Shown here piece by piece: positions 12,601 through 26,712 of a DNA stretch of 64,000 nucleotides. The stretch comes from Xestospongia bergquistia. Its lineage: Eukaryota; Porifera; Demospongiae; Haplosclerida; Petrosiidae. The stretch lies in NCBI GenBank assembly GCA_963965975.1, contig OZ014411.1, positions 12,974,501-13,038,500 on the forward strand, written 5' to 3'. Position 1 is the first letter of the stretch. Every line of letters begins with the position of its first letter. Made by a program: the position numbers and the translations under genes. The notes under the pieces were generated by a model. The model searched no databases. It had not been told where the DNA came from and saw nothing but the letters and a program-made list of their open reading frames with translations.

Positions 12601-14426
12601 TTTTGATGTTTCACTGCTAGGTGAGTTTTCAACTTCAATTCTTCTTGACACTATTGATCCACCAATATATAATTATAGTATTAGATATTGAAATGAATGA
12701 AAACTAAGCCTTTACATACATTCATTATGAATTAATTTCAAATGTTTATGCAGTCCAGATATATTTCAATACTGTAATCAAGACTGTGTGAGCAAATGAA
12801 GACTACCAACACCATTGATAGCTAATAGACAGCCATAATATTTTTACGAGTAAACACGATCACATTTTAAGGTAATTTATAGCTTTATTGAATGATGTCA
12901 TTGACAACAAAATTCAATGATGTCAAAATGATGTTAATTGTTGGAAATGTTCATGTCTTTAGACACTCGTGCATTCTTGTCTTTTTCTCGTTTCACTTCA
13001 TTGTTACATGATTAGACACATGGATATAATATTAATTTGATTACTAATATTATGAATGTATTTAGCACTCTTAAATAGTTCACAGCTTCTACAGTTTCCT
13101 GACATAAATTGATGATTTTCTTACTGAAAAACATAATGTTTATATGTACCACCTATATTAACATACTAATTATAAATATTATAATCACTTAGATTATTTC
13201 ATCTCCGGATAGATCAATCCATGGCCAGTTTTATCAGCTTGTAAGCTTTTAGTTACAGTACTCACAACAGTACAACCTACAATAATATAGTAATACAATA
13301 TTTATATATCAAATGAGACGTTTTTAACACGTAGACTGAAGTTAAAATTTATATTGAAAAATCTACTCAAGGTAGTGTCTCCATACAAGTTTATTACATA
13401 ATGGATATAGTTGCATGGAGTCAGTGAATAAAGATGCAGAAGACTTTAAATCAGATAAGCCAGCAAACTCTACTAACCAACCACACTATACTAAGAACTG
13501 CTAACATAGAAATTCAGAACATAACAATTCAGAGAGATCTGATAACTCCTCCTATTTTACCAACATGCTCTTGTGAAAAGATGCTAGCAGCACTATAATT
13601 ATGGAATATTTACTATTGTAATTGTAGTATAAACCATCTCATTTACATCAATAAAACAATGAATGTATTCAATACTTTTTTCCTGTGTAATGTCAACAAA
13701 AATATCCTTTATCAGCAAATTTCATGAACTAGAACTATTAGGTGAACACTGTAAAGACCTCATGCCATATCTACAGCTAATAAGCACCTTCAAACAGCAA
13801 TCACAGTTATAAAAGCTATCACACAATATCCGTCTACAAATTAAGTCTTTACTAGTTAAAAGGAAAGTGTCATCAAATGAAAACTGTGAGACCAATGAAT
13901 GTTTCTTTCAACTAAGCAGAAAAGAACAACAACTACAGCAACTATGTCAAAAACAACTCAATCACAAATTAATACAGTAAAGAAAACACTTGGAAAAAAG
14001 ATGCAAAGTTTGTGGAGGCAGCTTTAAAGAAACTGTTGAATAGATATACAGTGTAAATCCTGTCTACTATGGATGTACCTTACATGTACTATTCCAAAAA
14101 TAAATGCAATAGCTGATAACTACATTTATCAATTCCCTAATGTTGTGGATGACACTAAATAGTATAGTTGTCTGCTTGTGTCAAAATATTTTTGTTGTGT
14201 TCATCCTTTCTACAAAAAATGAAAATCCTTACCTAAACACTCTTCTTCATTATCTTTTGTTCCTTCTATCTGACTTTATAACAGTTTCTTTTGTTCTTCC
14301 AGACAAGCATAAGACAATCAATCCACAAAGTGCTCACGCGAGAGAATCCAATAAAAATCTTGAAAAGAAGGGGTTAAAAATTTGGATAACTGCTACTCGA
14401 GACTATTCTAGTACTGTGTTTTTATA
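12601..14426. other. Upstream flank of A2
   Basis: Diverged copy of the region before A1, including the decayed coding block (about 13330-14030). The inverted-repeat hairpin seen before A1 and A3 is missing: the sequence runs directly through ataactgctactcg. No gene is seen. Confidence 0.7.
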
Positions 14427-17400
14427 ATGAAAACTAGAAAGGTCAGATGTCTTTTCTTTTCAGCGTTTGTAGTTACATTTGGCTTGATTGTCCTGCTTTA
14501 CTTAAGATATGATAAAGCAATATTGTATACAGTGACTTTGCCCAAAGGTCTTGCTGATGTCTATAATCATCAGTTATCTCCAGACCATCCTGCCCCAAGA
14601 CAAAATTTTTGGGTAGACTTACAACCTAATGAAAACATGTTGGTAAGAAAATATGTAGTCCAGTATGTCCAATGTATATAATTATTAATGAATTTATCAG
14701 TCTATTATTAGACGCCATGTTATTCAGATAGCATGACTCAAAGTGGTCCAAACATCAAGATGTATATATAATGAAGTGAAATCATAACTTAGAAAGTGAG
14801 GTTACATTATTGCACTAAGTGCAATAATGTAATTAGCATACAATGTAGGCGTGTCACAGTCACTGCCCACTTGATTTATGATAATAGATGCTTGATCAGT
14901 AAACAGAGTTTAATTTTGGGAAGCACTTAATTAATAATAAAAGATGGATTTAAATAATAATATGCTCTTTCTAAGTCAGCTCTGTCAGAAATGCCATGTA
15001 CCAATGTTCATTTAAAATCAGTTTGTAGATAACTAAGAGATCTTAATGGTTCAACCCATTGAATGACCATGCACCATATAAATAATACCATTTTAGGCTC
15101 TGAAGAATAATATTTTACAGCAATAATAATGGAGTGAATTAGTGATGTCATTGTAAGCTGTAGAATATATCATCCATGTTATATCTCTTCATGTATAACA
15201 ATAATATCATGATCACATCAGAATGCCAAGATATACAATATTTGATTAGACTTTATTTAGTTAAGTTCTGATATATAGTACCATGCCTGGCCTCAAAACA
15301 CAAAAACCAAGTCCTAAATTAGCTAAGTTTAGACTACCATTAATTAACTATAATGTAATAATAGTTATTAGTAAAAGCTATCTATGGTGACCTAGACTGG
15401 ATTCTGATATTATATACATGATGTTATGAATGTTTCATGTATTTAGTGCATGTTTTTAGTACTTATAGTCTAAGGGACCAATTTGTCTTATAGATATGGA
15501 CCCAGTTTAATTCACTTCTAGACATATTCAGGTTTTCTTTAAGAGTAAATTAATGGTATATAACATTGTCATACTGGTCATATCACTCAACAGCTAATGA
15601 CAGTCTCATATCTATAATGGAGAGAGATGAGTCAAGTCGATGCAAATTATCCAAATTTCTCCTAAATTACCAATCAACACTTTATGCTGATACAGAAATA
15701 TGTTCTAGAATTCTATTTCTCAGTCAAAGCCTGAAACTAGGGTTCAGTACTGAGTAACATCACAAAAACTAATAGCTGACTTTTGCACTTGAGCTCATAG
15801 TTATTTATTTGGGGATACTATAACACATTATTTAAGACATTATTTTTGTATTTGGATTCTGTACTAAATGTAGATCTATATAAATTTGAAACCAAAGATT
15901 CCTTTCATAAGGAACAGTTACAATCTTTAATTTGTTACACCAAGTATTAGCACTCTATTAACATTATGTGACGATTAATTGATCATACACCTTATGAATA
16001 ATTAGTTAAAGAAATATTTTAGTTCTATTTGTGTGCATACAAAATTAGGCACTTTTTAAAATAATCAAAGATGTACTAGATCTTCTAAAATCAGACTGTG
16101 AGAAGTATTTGTTGGAGAAATAGAAGCAAGTTCATGATGATCATAATCATTAATTAATTGATACTGATAATTCAAATGATATTGGCATCATTATCAACTT
16201 GTCAATTTTCAACATAGTCCTATTGAAACTAGGTCCAGTATCATGTTATATTTTTTATGGGATGACTCATTTAGAAAGTGCCACGTTAATCAGATTGGCT
16301 AAAATCCTAATTTTAATTAAGATGACCACTAAAGGAATGATGTACCTTAAGCCTACTATTAATTACATCTTCTAGATGTATACGATATATTAATGTATAT
16401 CAATATCTTCAGAGTCATGTCTATTTAATTTATCAATTTTTGTGATTACCATATTGTTAGTTAATTTCACTAAAATTAGTACATGCAATTAATAGTAGGC
16501 CTAAGTTAGCATATGACATCCATTAGTCCAAGTAATGTCAATACTACTACTGATAACATGTTATGATAACTTACTATAACTCATAAGTTTTGTTCATGCA
16601 CTAGCTCTAGTTAATACTAATCTTCTTATTAGGAGATAAATTTGGATTTAATTATTTCTGTATATTTTAATGTAATATTTTTGATGATCATGCACTCACA
16701 TCAACTTTGTATCTCTAACTAGTTTTTGTGTTTGATGAAGTATAATTTGATTGATTGAAACAAACTTCAAGTTTAGGACTGAGTGAGCTATTGTAGTTAG
16801 AGATATAATAAAAGCATGTGATTTCTGATATGATCATTTGATTTTGTTCTTCTCTATACTAGATAAGAAGGCTAGCATACTATGATGATCGATTTCAAAG
16901 TCCTACAATTGTACTGATAGCTATGCACAATGATACTGCTCAACAACTAAAATATTATGCTCAGATTGTATACAAGACAAGAAAATTATGTGTTCCTTTA
17001 AAATATTGGCAAAAGAGTGGAAGACTTAACACAGATCGTTTTGTTCCAGAAATATATATAAACTATTTATTAAGAACTGATGGAAAACTTCCGAATGAAC
17101 CGCCTCTCCATCTAAGAATAACTTTAAATAGAAGATGTGTTAATGAAGGTGAATTATCTGATCCCATATTGGTAAAGTATGGAAAAAATGATAAACTTGT
17201 CCCATTTGGTGTATGCTTACACAAAGCATTGTTTTCTATCACTAATCCTCAGTTGTTGGTAGATTGGATAGAAATACACAAACAATTAGGAGCTGAGATA
17301 ATTACAGCCTATTTGGAAGATGTATCTGAAGTTATTACAAAGGCTGTTCAACCTTATATTAAGGAGGGTCTGTTACAGTTAATAGATTGGAACTTGAAAA

Positions 17401-17948
17401 AAAGAACTCGAGATTTTGGACAGTCTGGTGTCATGAATGATTGTTTATATCGTAATCTTTATCGCATAAAATATCTTGGAATGTATGATTTAGATGAGGT
17501 GATAGTTCCTCAAAAGCATTATTCATGGCATGAAATGATAGAATTTTTAAAAAGTCATCACAATTTGGATAAGTATGCTTCATTACGTTTTAATGGTTGT
17601 TCATTTCATGTTAGTACTCGTGATAAAGTCATAGGTAACAATGTGTCACTTTGTCAAAATATGAGTTTACCAATCTACTTCAGATGGACAATGAGAGAGA
17701 AAGTTGCTAGTGATCATCCAAAATTAATGATAACACCTGCTCGTACAATATCAGTACAAGTTCATCGTGTTGAACATCAGACTACACGACGTTTGCACAA
17801 GCATTTCTTTGTACCAACAAAATTTGGTTTATGTCATCATTATGCCAAGTTTCGCAAACCACTAAGTATCTTTTATAGCAACATAATGGCTCGTTATGAA
17901 AGACCACTTTTGGAAGGAATAAAAAAACGTATGTGTCATGATTTGTAG
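14427..17948 (+). CDS. GT92 (DUF23) glycosyltransferase A2
   Basis: Second type A family 92 glycosyltransferase. Exon 1 is 14427-14642 (72 codons) and exon 2 is 16863-17948, joined in phase 0 for 433 residues. The anchor, stem and DLDEVIVP motif are as in A1. I count about 22 substitutions against A1 across the last 341 residues, several of them in the segment before F-G-V-C-L-H. The block from F-G-Q-S-G through I-Y-F-R-W-T-M-R differs from A1 by one residue (V to I after N-L-Y-R). The frame is intact, so it is probably functional. Its intron matches that of A1, showing that the whole gene was duplicated. Confidence 0.9.
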
Positions 17949-19514
17949 AAAAAATAATAATTGATAATAATTATATCAAATAATAATTTTTTAAACATAA
18001 ATTATATAAACAACTATGATTGAAGTATGTCTTGTTACATTTTGTTTCTAAAGCTATTAACTACATACAATGCATAGTATTGTTACTGTATGCATGCATG
18101 TGAGGTACAATTGTTAGTATAGTAAAATATGTCATATACACTTTGTTCAATGGAATACTCAATTGATGGTTTTTTGTAATCAGAAATTGTCTATATATAG
18201 TATAATAATATTAATATAACAATATTAATATAATAATATAATTTATAATCCCACAATTGTCTAATAAAAAGTGTCAATTGAACATAGGGTGTTAGTTTTA
18301 AATACTGTACATTTAGTATTAATTTAACATAGTACAAAAGAAATCTTTGTATTTAAAATGCTATAAAAGTAGGTTTTACTGGCAATGGGATCATGTTGAT
18401 TTACAGAACAGAGAATTAATTAAAACAATCAAAACACAGAAAGTTGGAGTAGCTCTATCTGCATACATGGCTAGAAGCAATGTTCATTCTAAACAGAAAC
18501 ATGAACACTAGCAAAAAGGTCTTGTCTTAAGTGAACTAGGAAGATGGTTACAAAAATTGTAAAATCATGATCTTATTACTTGATAAATAAATAATATGTA
18601 TAAACAATTTTATCATGCTTTTTAGTCCAAGTGTCAGGATACAAAGTGCAAACAATTTATACAACATTGGTGTAAGAACAAAACTCAATCATGTCTTCAT
18701 AATGTTGACACAATATTAGATATAATGGATTTAGAATGAATGATTTCTCTAGGTTTATGTATGCTGATTCATCATCTATAACTACATTATCATGTCAACC
18801 AGACCATAAATATGAAGGGTTTTCAGATAATGATATGTTATCCTCACTATCCACATCATTAGGTGTGTTGATGCTCTCAGAATTATATCTACTGGATTGC
18901 ATATGAAGGGTTCACATTTATTGATGTTATCTTGTCTTTACTAGTTAAAAGGAAAGTGTCATCAAATGAAAACTGTGAGACCAATGAAAGTTTCTTTCAG
19001 CTAAGCAGAAAAGAACAACAACTACAGCTACTATGTCTAAAATAACTCAATCACAAACTAATACAGTAAAGAAAACACTTGCAAAAAAGATGCAAAAGTT
19101 TGTGGAGGCTGCTGCTTTAAAGAAACTGTTGAATAGATATACATTGTAAATCCTGTCTATTATGGATGTACCTTACATGTACTGTTCCAAAAATTAATAC
19201 AATATATATAGCTGATAACTACATTTGACAATTCCCTAATTTTGTGGATGACACTAAATAGTATAGTTGTCTGCTTGTGTCAAAATATTTGTTTTATTGT
19301 GTTCATTTCATTGTACTAATGTAAATATCATTATATCCCTTCTACAAAAAATGAAAATCCTTACCTAAACACTCTTCTTCATTATCTTTTGTTCCTTCTA
19401 TCTGACTTTATAACAGTTTCTTTTGTTCTTCCAGACAATCAGTCAGCCCCTCCTTCTATCGGGATAGAGAGAGGGGCTGGCTACACGAGACTATTCTAGT
19501 ACTGTGTTTTTATA
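17949..19514. other. A2-A3 spacer with a duplication junction
   Basis: From 17949 to about 18930 it copies the A1 3' flank. At about 18930 it switches abruptly to sequence equivalent to position 5032 before A1, so the usual tail remnant, repeated block and upstream flank are absent. This makes A2-A3 the closest pair of A units. A second hairpin lies at 19441-19484. No gene is seen. Confidence 0.75.
19441..19484. repeat. MITE-like hairpin before A3
   Basis: Imperfect version of the hairpin before A1 (arms around CAGCCCCTC and GAGGGGCTG), ending about 30 bases before the A3 start. The left end is truncated relative to A1. Confidence 0.75.
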
Positions 19515-22500
19515 ATGAAAACTAGAAAGGTCAGATGTCTTTTCTTTTCAGCGTTTGCAGTTACATCTACCTTGATTGTCCTGCTTTACTTAAGATATAA
19601 TGAAACAGTATCATATACAGTGAGTTTGCCCCAAGATCTTCCTGCTGTCTACAATCATAAATTGAAAGAAGTATCCCCAGATCATCCTGCCCCAAGACAA
19701 AATCTTTGGGTAGACTTACAACCTAATGAAAACATGTTGGTAAGAAAATATGTAGTCCAGTATGTCCAATATATACAATTAATAATGAATTTATCAGTCT
19801 ATTATTAAATGCCACCTTAATCAGATGGTATGACTCAAAGTGGTCCAAACATCAAGATGTATATATAATGAAGTGAAATCATAACATAGAAAGTGAGGTT
19901 ACATTATTGCACTATTCTGAACAAGTGCAAATATAATTAGCATACAATGTAGGCGTGTCACAGTCACTGTCCACTTGATTTATGATAATAGAGGCTTGAT
20001 CAGTAAACAGAGTTTAATTTTGGGAAGCACCTAATTAATAATAAAAGATGGATTTAAATAATAATATGTTCTTTTTAAGTCAGAAATGCCATGTACCAAT
20101 GTTCATTTAAAATCAGTGTGTAGATGACCAAGAGATCTTAATGGTTCAACCCATTGAATGACCCGTGCACCATAAAAATAATACCATTTTAGGCTCTGAA
20201 AAATAATATTTTACAGCAATAGTAATGGAGTGAATTAGTGATGTCATTGTAAGCTGTAGAATATATCATCCATGTTATATCTCTTCATGTATAACAACAA
20301 TATCATGATCACATCAGAATGCGCCAAGATACACGATATTTGATTACCCTTTATTTAGTTAAGCTCTGATATATAGTACCATGCCTGGCCTCAGAACACA
20401 AAAACCAAGTCCTAAGTTTAGACTACCATTAATTAACTATAATGTAATAATAGCTATTAGTAAAAGCTATCTATGGTGACCTAGACTGGATTCTGATATT
20501 ATATACATGATGTTATGAATGTTTCATGTATTATGTACATGTGTTTTGGTACTTATAGTCTAAGGGACCAATTTGTCTTAATTCACTTCTAGACATATTC
20601 AGGTTTTCTTTAAGAGTAAATTAATGGTATATAACATTGATATTGTCATACTGGTCATATCACTCAACAGCTAATGACAGTCTCATATCTATAATGGAGG
20701 GAGATGAGTCAAGTCAATGCAAATTATCCAAATTTCTCCTAAATTACCAATCAACACCTTATGCTGATACAGAAATATGTTCTAGAATTTTATTTCTCAG
20801 TCAAAGCCTGAAACTAGGCTTCAGTACTGAGTAACATCACAAAAACTAATAGCAGATTTTTGCAATTGAGCTCATAGTTATTTATTTGGGGATATTGTAA
20901 CACATTATTTAAGACATGTATTTGGATTCTGTACTAAATGTAGATCTATATAAATTTGAAACCAAAGATTCCTTTCATAAGGAACAGTTACAATCTTTAA
21001 TTTTGTTACACCAAGTATTAGCACTCTATTAATGTTCACATTATGTGATGATTAATTGATCACACCCCTTATGAATAATTAGTTAATTTTAGTTCTATTT
21101 GTGTGTGTACAAAAGTAGGCACTTTTTAACATTACTTAAAATAATCAAAGATGTACTAGATCTTCTAAAATCAGACTGTGAGAAGTATTTGTTGGAGAAA
21201 TAGAAGCAAGTTCATGATGATCATAATCATTAATTAATTGATGCTAATAATTCAAATGATACTGGCATCATCATCAATTTGTCAATTTTCAACCAAGTCC
21301 TATTGAAACTAGGTCCAGTATCATGTTATAGTTTTATGGGATGACTCATTTAGAAAGTGCCATGTTCATCAGATTGGCCAAATTCCTAATTTTCATTAAG
21401 ATGACCGGTACCACTAAAGGAATGATGTACCTTAAGCCTACTATTAATTACATCTTCTAGATACGATATATTAACGTATATCAATTTCTTCAGAGTCAAG
21501 TCTATTTAATTTATCAATTTTTGTGAATACCATATTGTTAGTTAATTTCACTAAAATTAGTACATGCAATTGATAGTAGGCCTAAGTTAGCATTTCAAAT
21601 TTAAAACATATAGAGATGTGACATCAATTAGTCCAACTAATGTCAATACTACTATTGATAACAGGTTATGATAACTTGTTAAGCTTTGTTCATGCACTAG
21701 CTCTAGTTAATACTAATCTTCTTATTAGGAGATAAATTTGGATTTAATTATTTCTGTATATTTTAATGTAATATTTTTGATGATCATGCACTCACATCAA
21801 CTTTGTATCTCTAACCAGTTTTGTGTTTGACGAAGTATAATATGATTGATTGAAACAAACTTCAAGTTTAGCACTGAGTGAGCTATTGTAGTTAGAGATA
21901 TAATAAAAGCATGTGATTTCTGATATGATCATTTGATTTTGTTCTTCTCCATACTAGATAAGAAGGCTAGCATACTATGATGATCGATTTCAAAGTCCCA
22001 CAATTGTACTGATAGCTATGCACAATGATACTGTTCAACAGCTAAAATATTATGCTCAGATTATATACAAGACAAGAAAATTATGTGTTCCTTTAAAATA
22101 TTGGCAAAAGAATGGAAGACTTAACACAGATAGTTTTGTTCCAGAAATATATGTAAACTATTTATTAAGAACTAATAGAAAACTTCCAAGTGAACCACCT
22201 CTCTATCTAACAGTAACTTCAAGTAGATGGTGTGCTAATGAAGGAGAATTATCTGATCCCATATTGGTAAAGTATGGAAAAAATGATAAACTTGTCCCAT
22301 TTGGTGTATGCTTACACAAAGCATTGTTTTCTATCACTAATCCTCAGTTGTTGGTAGATTGGATAGAAATACACAAACAGTTAGGAGCGAAGATAATTAC
22401 AGTCTATTTAGAAGATGTACCTGAAGTTATTACAAAGGCTGTTCAACCTTATATTAAGGATGGTCTATTAGAGTTAATAGATTGGAACTTGAAAAAAAGA

Positions 22501-23043
22501 ACTCGAGATTTTGGACAGTCTGGTGTCATGAATGATTGCTTATATCGTAATCTTTATCGAGTAAAATATCTTGGAATGTATGATTTAGATGAGGTGATAG
22601 TTCCTCAAAAGCATTATTCATGGCATGAAATGATAGAATTTTTAAAAAGTCATCACAATTTGGATAAGTATGCTTCATTACGTTTTAATGGTTGTTCATT
22701 TCATGTTAGTACTCGTGATAAAGTCATAGGTAACAATGTGTCACTTTGTCAAAATATGAGTTTACCAATCTACTTCAGATGGACAATAAGAGAGAAAGTT
22801 GCTGCTGATCATCCGAAATTAATGATAACACCTGCTCGTACAATATCAGTACAAGTTCATAATATTGAACATCAGACTACACAACGTTTGCACAAGCATT
22901 TCTCTGTACCAACAGAATTCGGTCTATGTCATCATTATGCCAAGTCTCGCAAACCACTAAGTATCTTTTATAGCAACATAATGGCTCATTATGAAAGACC
23001 AGTTTTGGAAGGAATAAAGAAACGTATGTGTCATGATTTGTAG
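19515..23043 (+). CDS. GT92 (DUF23) glycosyltransferase A3
   Basis: Third type A family 92 glycosyltransferase. Exon 1 is 19515-19739 (75 codons, with three extra stem residues K-E-V shared with A4). Exon 2 is 21958-23043. Total 436 residues. The membrane anchor covers about residues 6-26, and DLDEVIVP and C-H-H-Y are present. The stem is closer to A4 than to A1/A2, while the catalytic exon is closer to A1/A2, hinting at exchange between copies. The 2218-bp intron includes a 65-codon open frame (20637-20834) also seen in A2 but broken in A1. It has no splice support and I treat it as intronic. Confidence 0.9.
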
Positions 23044-24317
23044 AAAAAATAGTTGATAATAATTATCTCTAATTATAATTTTAAAAAAATAGACAACTAT
23101 GATTGAAGTATGTCTTTTTACATTTTGTTTCTAAAGCTATTAACTACATACAATGCATAGTATTGTTACTGTATGCATGCATGTGAGGTACAATTGTTAG
23201 TATAATAAAATATGTCATATACACTTTATTCAATGGAATACTCAATTGATGGTCTTTTTGTAATCAGAAATTGTCTATATATATAATATATAATAATATA
23301 ATTTATAATCCCACAAATGTCTAATAAAAAGTGTCATAGGGTGTTAGTTTTAAATACTGTACAGTTAGTATTAATTTAACATAGTACAAAAGAAATGTTT
23401 GTATTTAAAATGCTATAAAAGTAGTTTTTACTGGCAATGAGATCATGTTGATTTACAGAACAGAGAATTAATTAAAACAATCAAAACACAGAAAGTTGGA
23501 GTAGCTCTATCTGCATACATGGCTAGAAGCAATGTTCATTCTAAACAGAAACATGAACACTAGCAAAAAGGTCTTGTCTTAAGTGAACTAGGAAGATGGT
23601 TACAAAAATTGTAAAATCATGATCTTATTACTTGATAAATAAATAATATATATAAACAATTTTATCATGCTTTTTAGTCCAAGTGTCAGGATACAAAGTG
23701 CAAACAATTTATACAACATTGGTGTAAGAACAAAACTCAATCATGTCTTCATAATGTTGACACAATATTAGATATAATGGATTTACAATCAATGATTTCT
23801 CTAGGTTTATGTATGCTGATTCATCATCTATAACTACATTATCATGTCAACCAGACCATAAATATGAAGGGTTTTCAGATAATGATATGTTATCCTCACT
23901 ATCCACATCATTAGGTGTGTTGATGCTCTCAGAATTATATCTACTGGATTGCATATGAAGGGTTCATATTTATTGATGTTATTGTACCATTTCTACTATA
24001 TGGGTTAATCTGCCAATGAACCATCCTCATTTTCTACAGGTATATTAATGACAATTCCATTGTGTTTATTGGATATGGAGTATACAAATGAAGGATTTTG
24101 ATTTGTTGAGGTTGTTGTAGATGTTTCACTATTTTTGATAACCATTCATAATACATTGTTTATAATGTCAATATAATAATCAATAGCTAGTAACTGAAAT
24201 CAACACTTTGGTTGGTGCTGTGTTGGGTGTAGTTAATTCATGTACTGCTAATATACACTACCATATATACAAAGTTATACTCATGTATACTCAAAGTTGA
24301 AATAATATATTATACTT

Positions 24318-24540
24318 TTAACACTGTACATAACACACACATTTATGCATACATTTTATTGGGTGCATACTTGACGAGGGACTATCTACCACTCCATACT
24401 CAGACATATAATCTCTATCTTCATCTCTACGAAGAACATTAATTTTTAAGCTATTTACTTCTTCCAAATCACTATTATTTTCCAATCTTCCTTGACTAGA
24501 TGCCATGTTTTCTTGTGCAGAGACGTGAGTTGAAACTTTT
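24318..24540 (-). pseudogene. Copy of the 10509-10775 exon remnant
   Basis: Same minus-strand frame as 10509-10775 with a handful of amino-acid changes (G to D, F to L, N to D and I to M). The shared open frame is consistent with recent duplication and is not by itself proof of function. Confidence 0.3.
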
Positions 24541-25861
24541 CCAAAAGAATTTATTAATCTAACTATGAGACCACTTCTTTGTACGCATGCCTCTTAAGGT
24601 TATTGCAAAGTCATGATGCTTTAATTTCAAACAAATCCTATTTTTTGAATACAGTTGTTTTAAAATGACATTATCACAAACAGTGCATGAAGTTCAATAA
24701 ATTGGTTGGTAATATGATATGCTTTGATGAGAAAGTCATCTTGTGCCTAACGATTCTGGATTTATAAGTAAAATCAAATTCATTCAGTATATCAGAGTTG
24801 GAAATGAAGAGTGATAGAATTTTTTAGAAATCTGCTACCCCTGCTGCTCTGGCTTCAATTTAATGATATTCATATTTCACACTACTTTTAATTGCATACC
24901 AACACTATCTGGACTCAAATATAGGAAGAAAAACGACGTTTTAAAAATGAAATAGACTACATACTTTGATGTCATTATTGTTGTGGTTATTAAAACAATA
25001 GAATTAAGTTGTAAAAAGAAGCAACTTATAAAATCATATTGCTGGTTGAATGGATAGACTATGCGACTGTAATTCACAAGCAAATACAAGGGCGTTAGCC
25101 TTGGTACTATATATGTTCAAGTGCTTTATAAGGCAAGTAGTCCCTGTAGAGTACAGAGCTAAACAAGTTCGTTCATTAGATGACTACTATAGACAACAAT
25201 TACCGCGTATGCATAATACAATACATCCGGTCAATCTACATAATACTAGCAAAGTTAGTATTTTTATTTTTATTTACTTATTTATTAATGTCATACACAG
25301 AAGACTGCCCAGCCACCAATGGCTTACGAGTGACAAATTAATTACAAAATAAGATAAAGTAATGTGATATAAATATAAATTTGCTTAAGTAATAAACTTA
25401 CAGTGAAATCAGAACTAACATATTGTGAGAAGACCTAGATTCTTATATGCACTATTAGTCATTGTGTAGTTTCTTTTGATTCTTAGTTATTGGTTTGAAT
25501 AAGTTTGTGTGCACATGATGTTTTGTGTATAAATAGTGCTGTATTTTAGTTTGCAGCCAGTATAGGAATTTGATAATTATAAAGTTATCACAGAATACTA
25601 CATTTGTGACATACTAAAACTAGCTATATCCAAGTCCTTACTAAGAAACAGCATCAGATATACACTTAATGTATTAGCATATAGTCATCATATATGCAAT
25701 CAAAATAAAATTATAATCAATGTTATGGATGCTTGATGATTATACAATGTTATAAACAATTAGAATCATTAGTCTGACAACTAATGAACTAATTAAGATG
25801 AGAAGACCATTATGTATATATGTATGTACATTGTAGATATGCTCAGCTATCCTACTAACTA

Positions 25862-26110
25862 TTACATAACTAAGAAGTGACATGAATCTGATGAAGTAAC
25901 AATTTGATATGTCCAATAGAAAATAAAATCAATTCTTAAAAAACCTGTGAAGAAATGTAAATAAATCAAAAAACAAAAAAATGCTAAAGTAAAAAGAAAG
26001 AAAAGGATGACTAACTGAACTAAAAGAGGTGAAAGAAGAGCCAATCCAATGAGACAAGGTGCTCCAACAATGAGGCCTAGGAAGGTGAACTCATAAAGAG
26101 TCAATTAATT
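25862..26110 (-). other. Hydrophobic open frame, possible membrane-protein exon
   Basis: On the minus strand, after a candidate acceptor (cctag), the frame encodes a very hydrophobic run of roughly 45 residues beginning G-L-I-V-G-A-P-C-L-I-G. Upstream on this strand a donor-like aaat/gtaagtaag lies near 26155, but joining the two in phase 0 meets a stop. No family is recognised. It could be a chance frame in T-rich DNA. Confidence 0.18.
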
Positions 26111-26487
26111 AGGAAATGAGGTTGTAAGACAGATGATATTATAAGCAGGAGATTAACTTACTTACATTTCCCAGAACTTCAATCAAAGTGAGAGCTTTAG
26201 TGGAGAACAGCCAAACGAGAATTTATACTGAAGAGATTCAGATATAATTAATTGAAAAAAATGACGAAGACAAAACATGTCCCAACTGTGAGACAAAGTG
26301 CTTCAAAGATAAGGTGGTCCAAGAAGGTACTATCACAGCAAGTCACATATTCACTTAACCCTGACATATTGACAATTAGAATGAAGAGGAAAATTTTGGA
26401 AATTTATCACTCATACCAGACTACCAGCCAATAGACAATTGGCGGATTTTTGGAAGTTTAATTGTAACATAAAATAGCCAGATATCA

Positions 26488-26712
26488 TAACAACAATAAA
26501 AACAACAACAACAATAATGATAATAGTAACAACAACAACAACAATAACGACGACAGCAGCAACAGCAATAACAATAACAATAATAATAATAATAATAATA
26601 ATAATAGATCAATAGATAGATTATATATAATTATATATATAATTTTATATATAGAACAGAATTAAAGGACAAAAGAACATACATACATACATACAGTATA
26701 CATACATACATG
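26488..26712. repeat. AAC/AAT/CAG and CATA microsatellites
   Basis: Mixed trinucleotide tract (AAC, AAT, GAC and AGC units, ending in AAT repeats near 26605), followed by CATA repeats around 26677-26712. Confidence 0.9.

Noticed and set aside
15566-15757. 63-codon frame in the A2 intron with a copy in A3
   Set aside because: Broken in A1 by an inverted duplication and without splice signals; similarity is explained by duplication of the whole intron.
26421-26612. Tyr/Cys-rich minus-strand frame
   Set aside because: Pure translation of a trinucleotide microsatellite.
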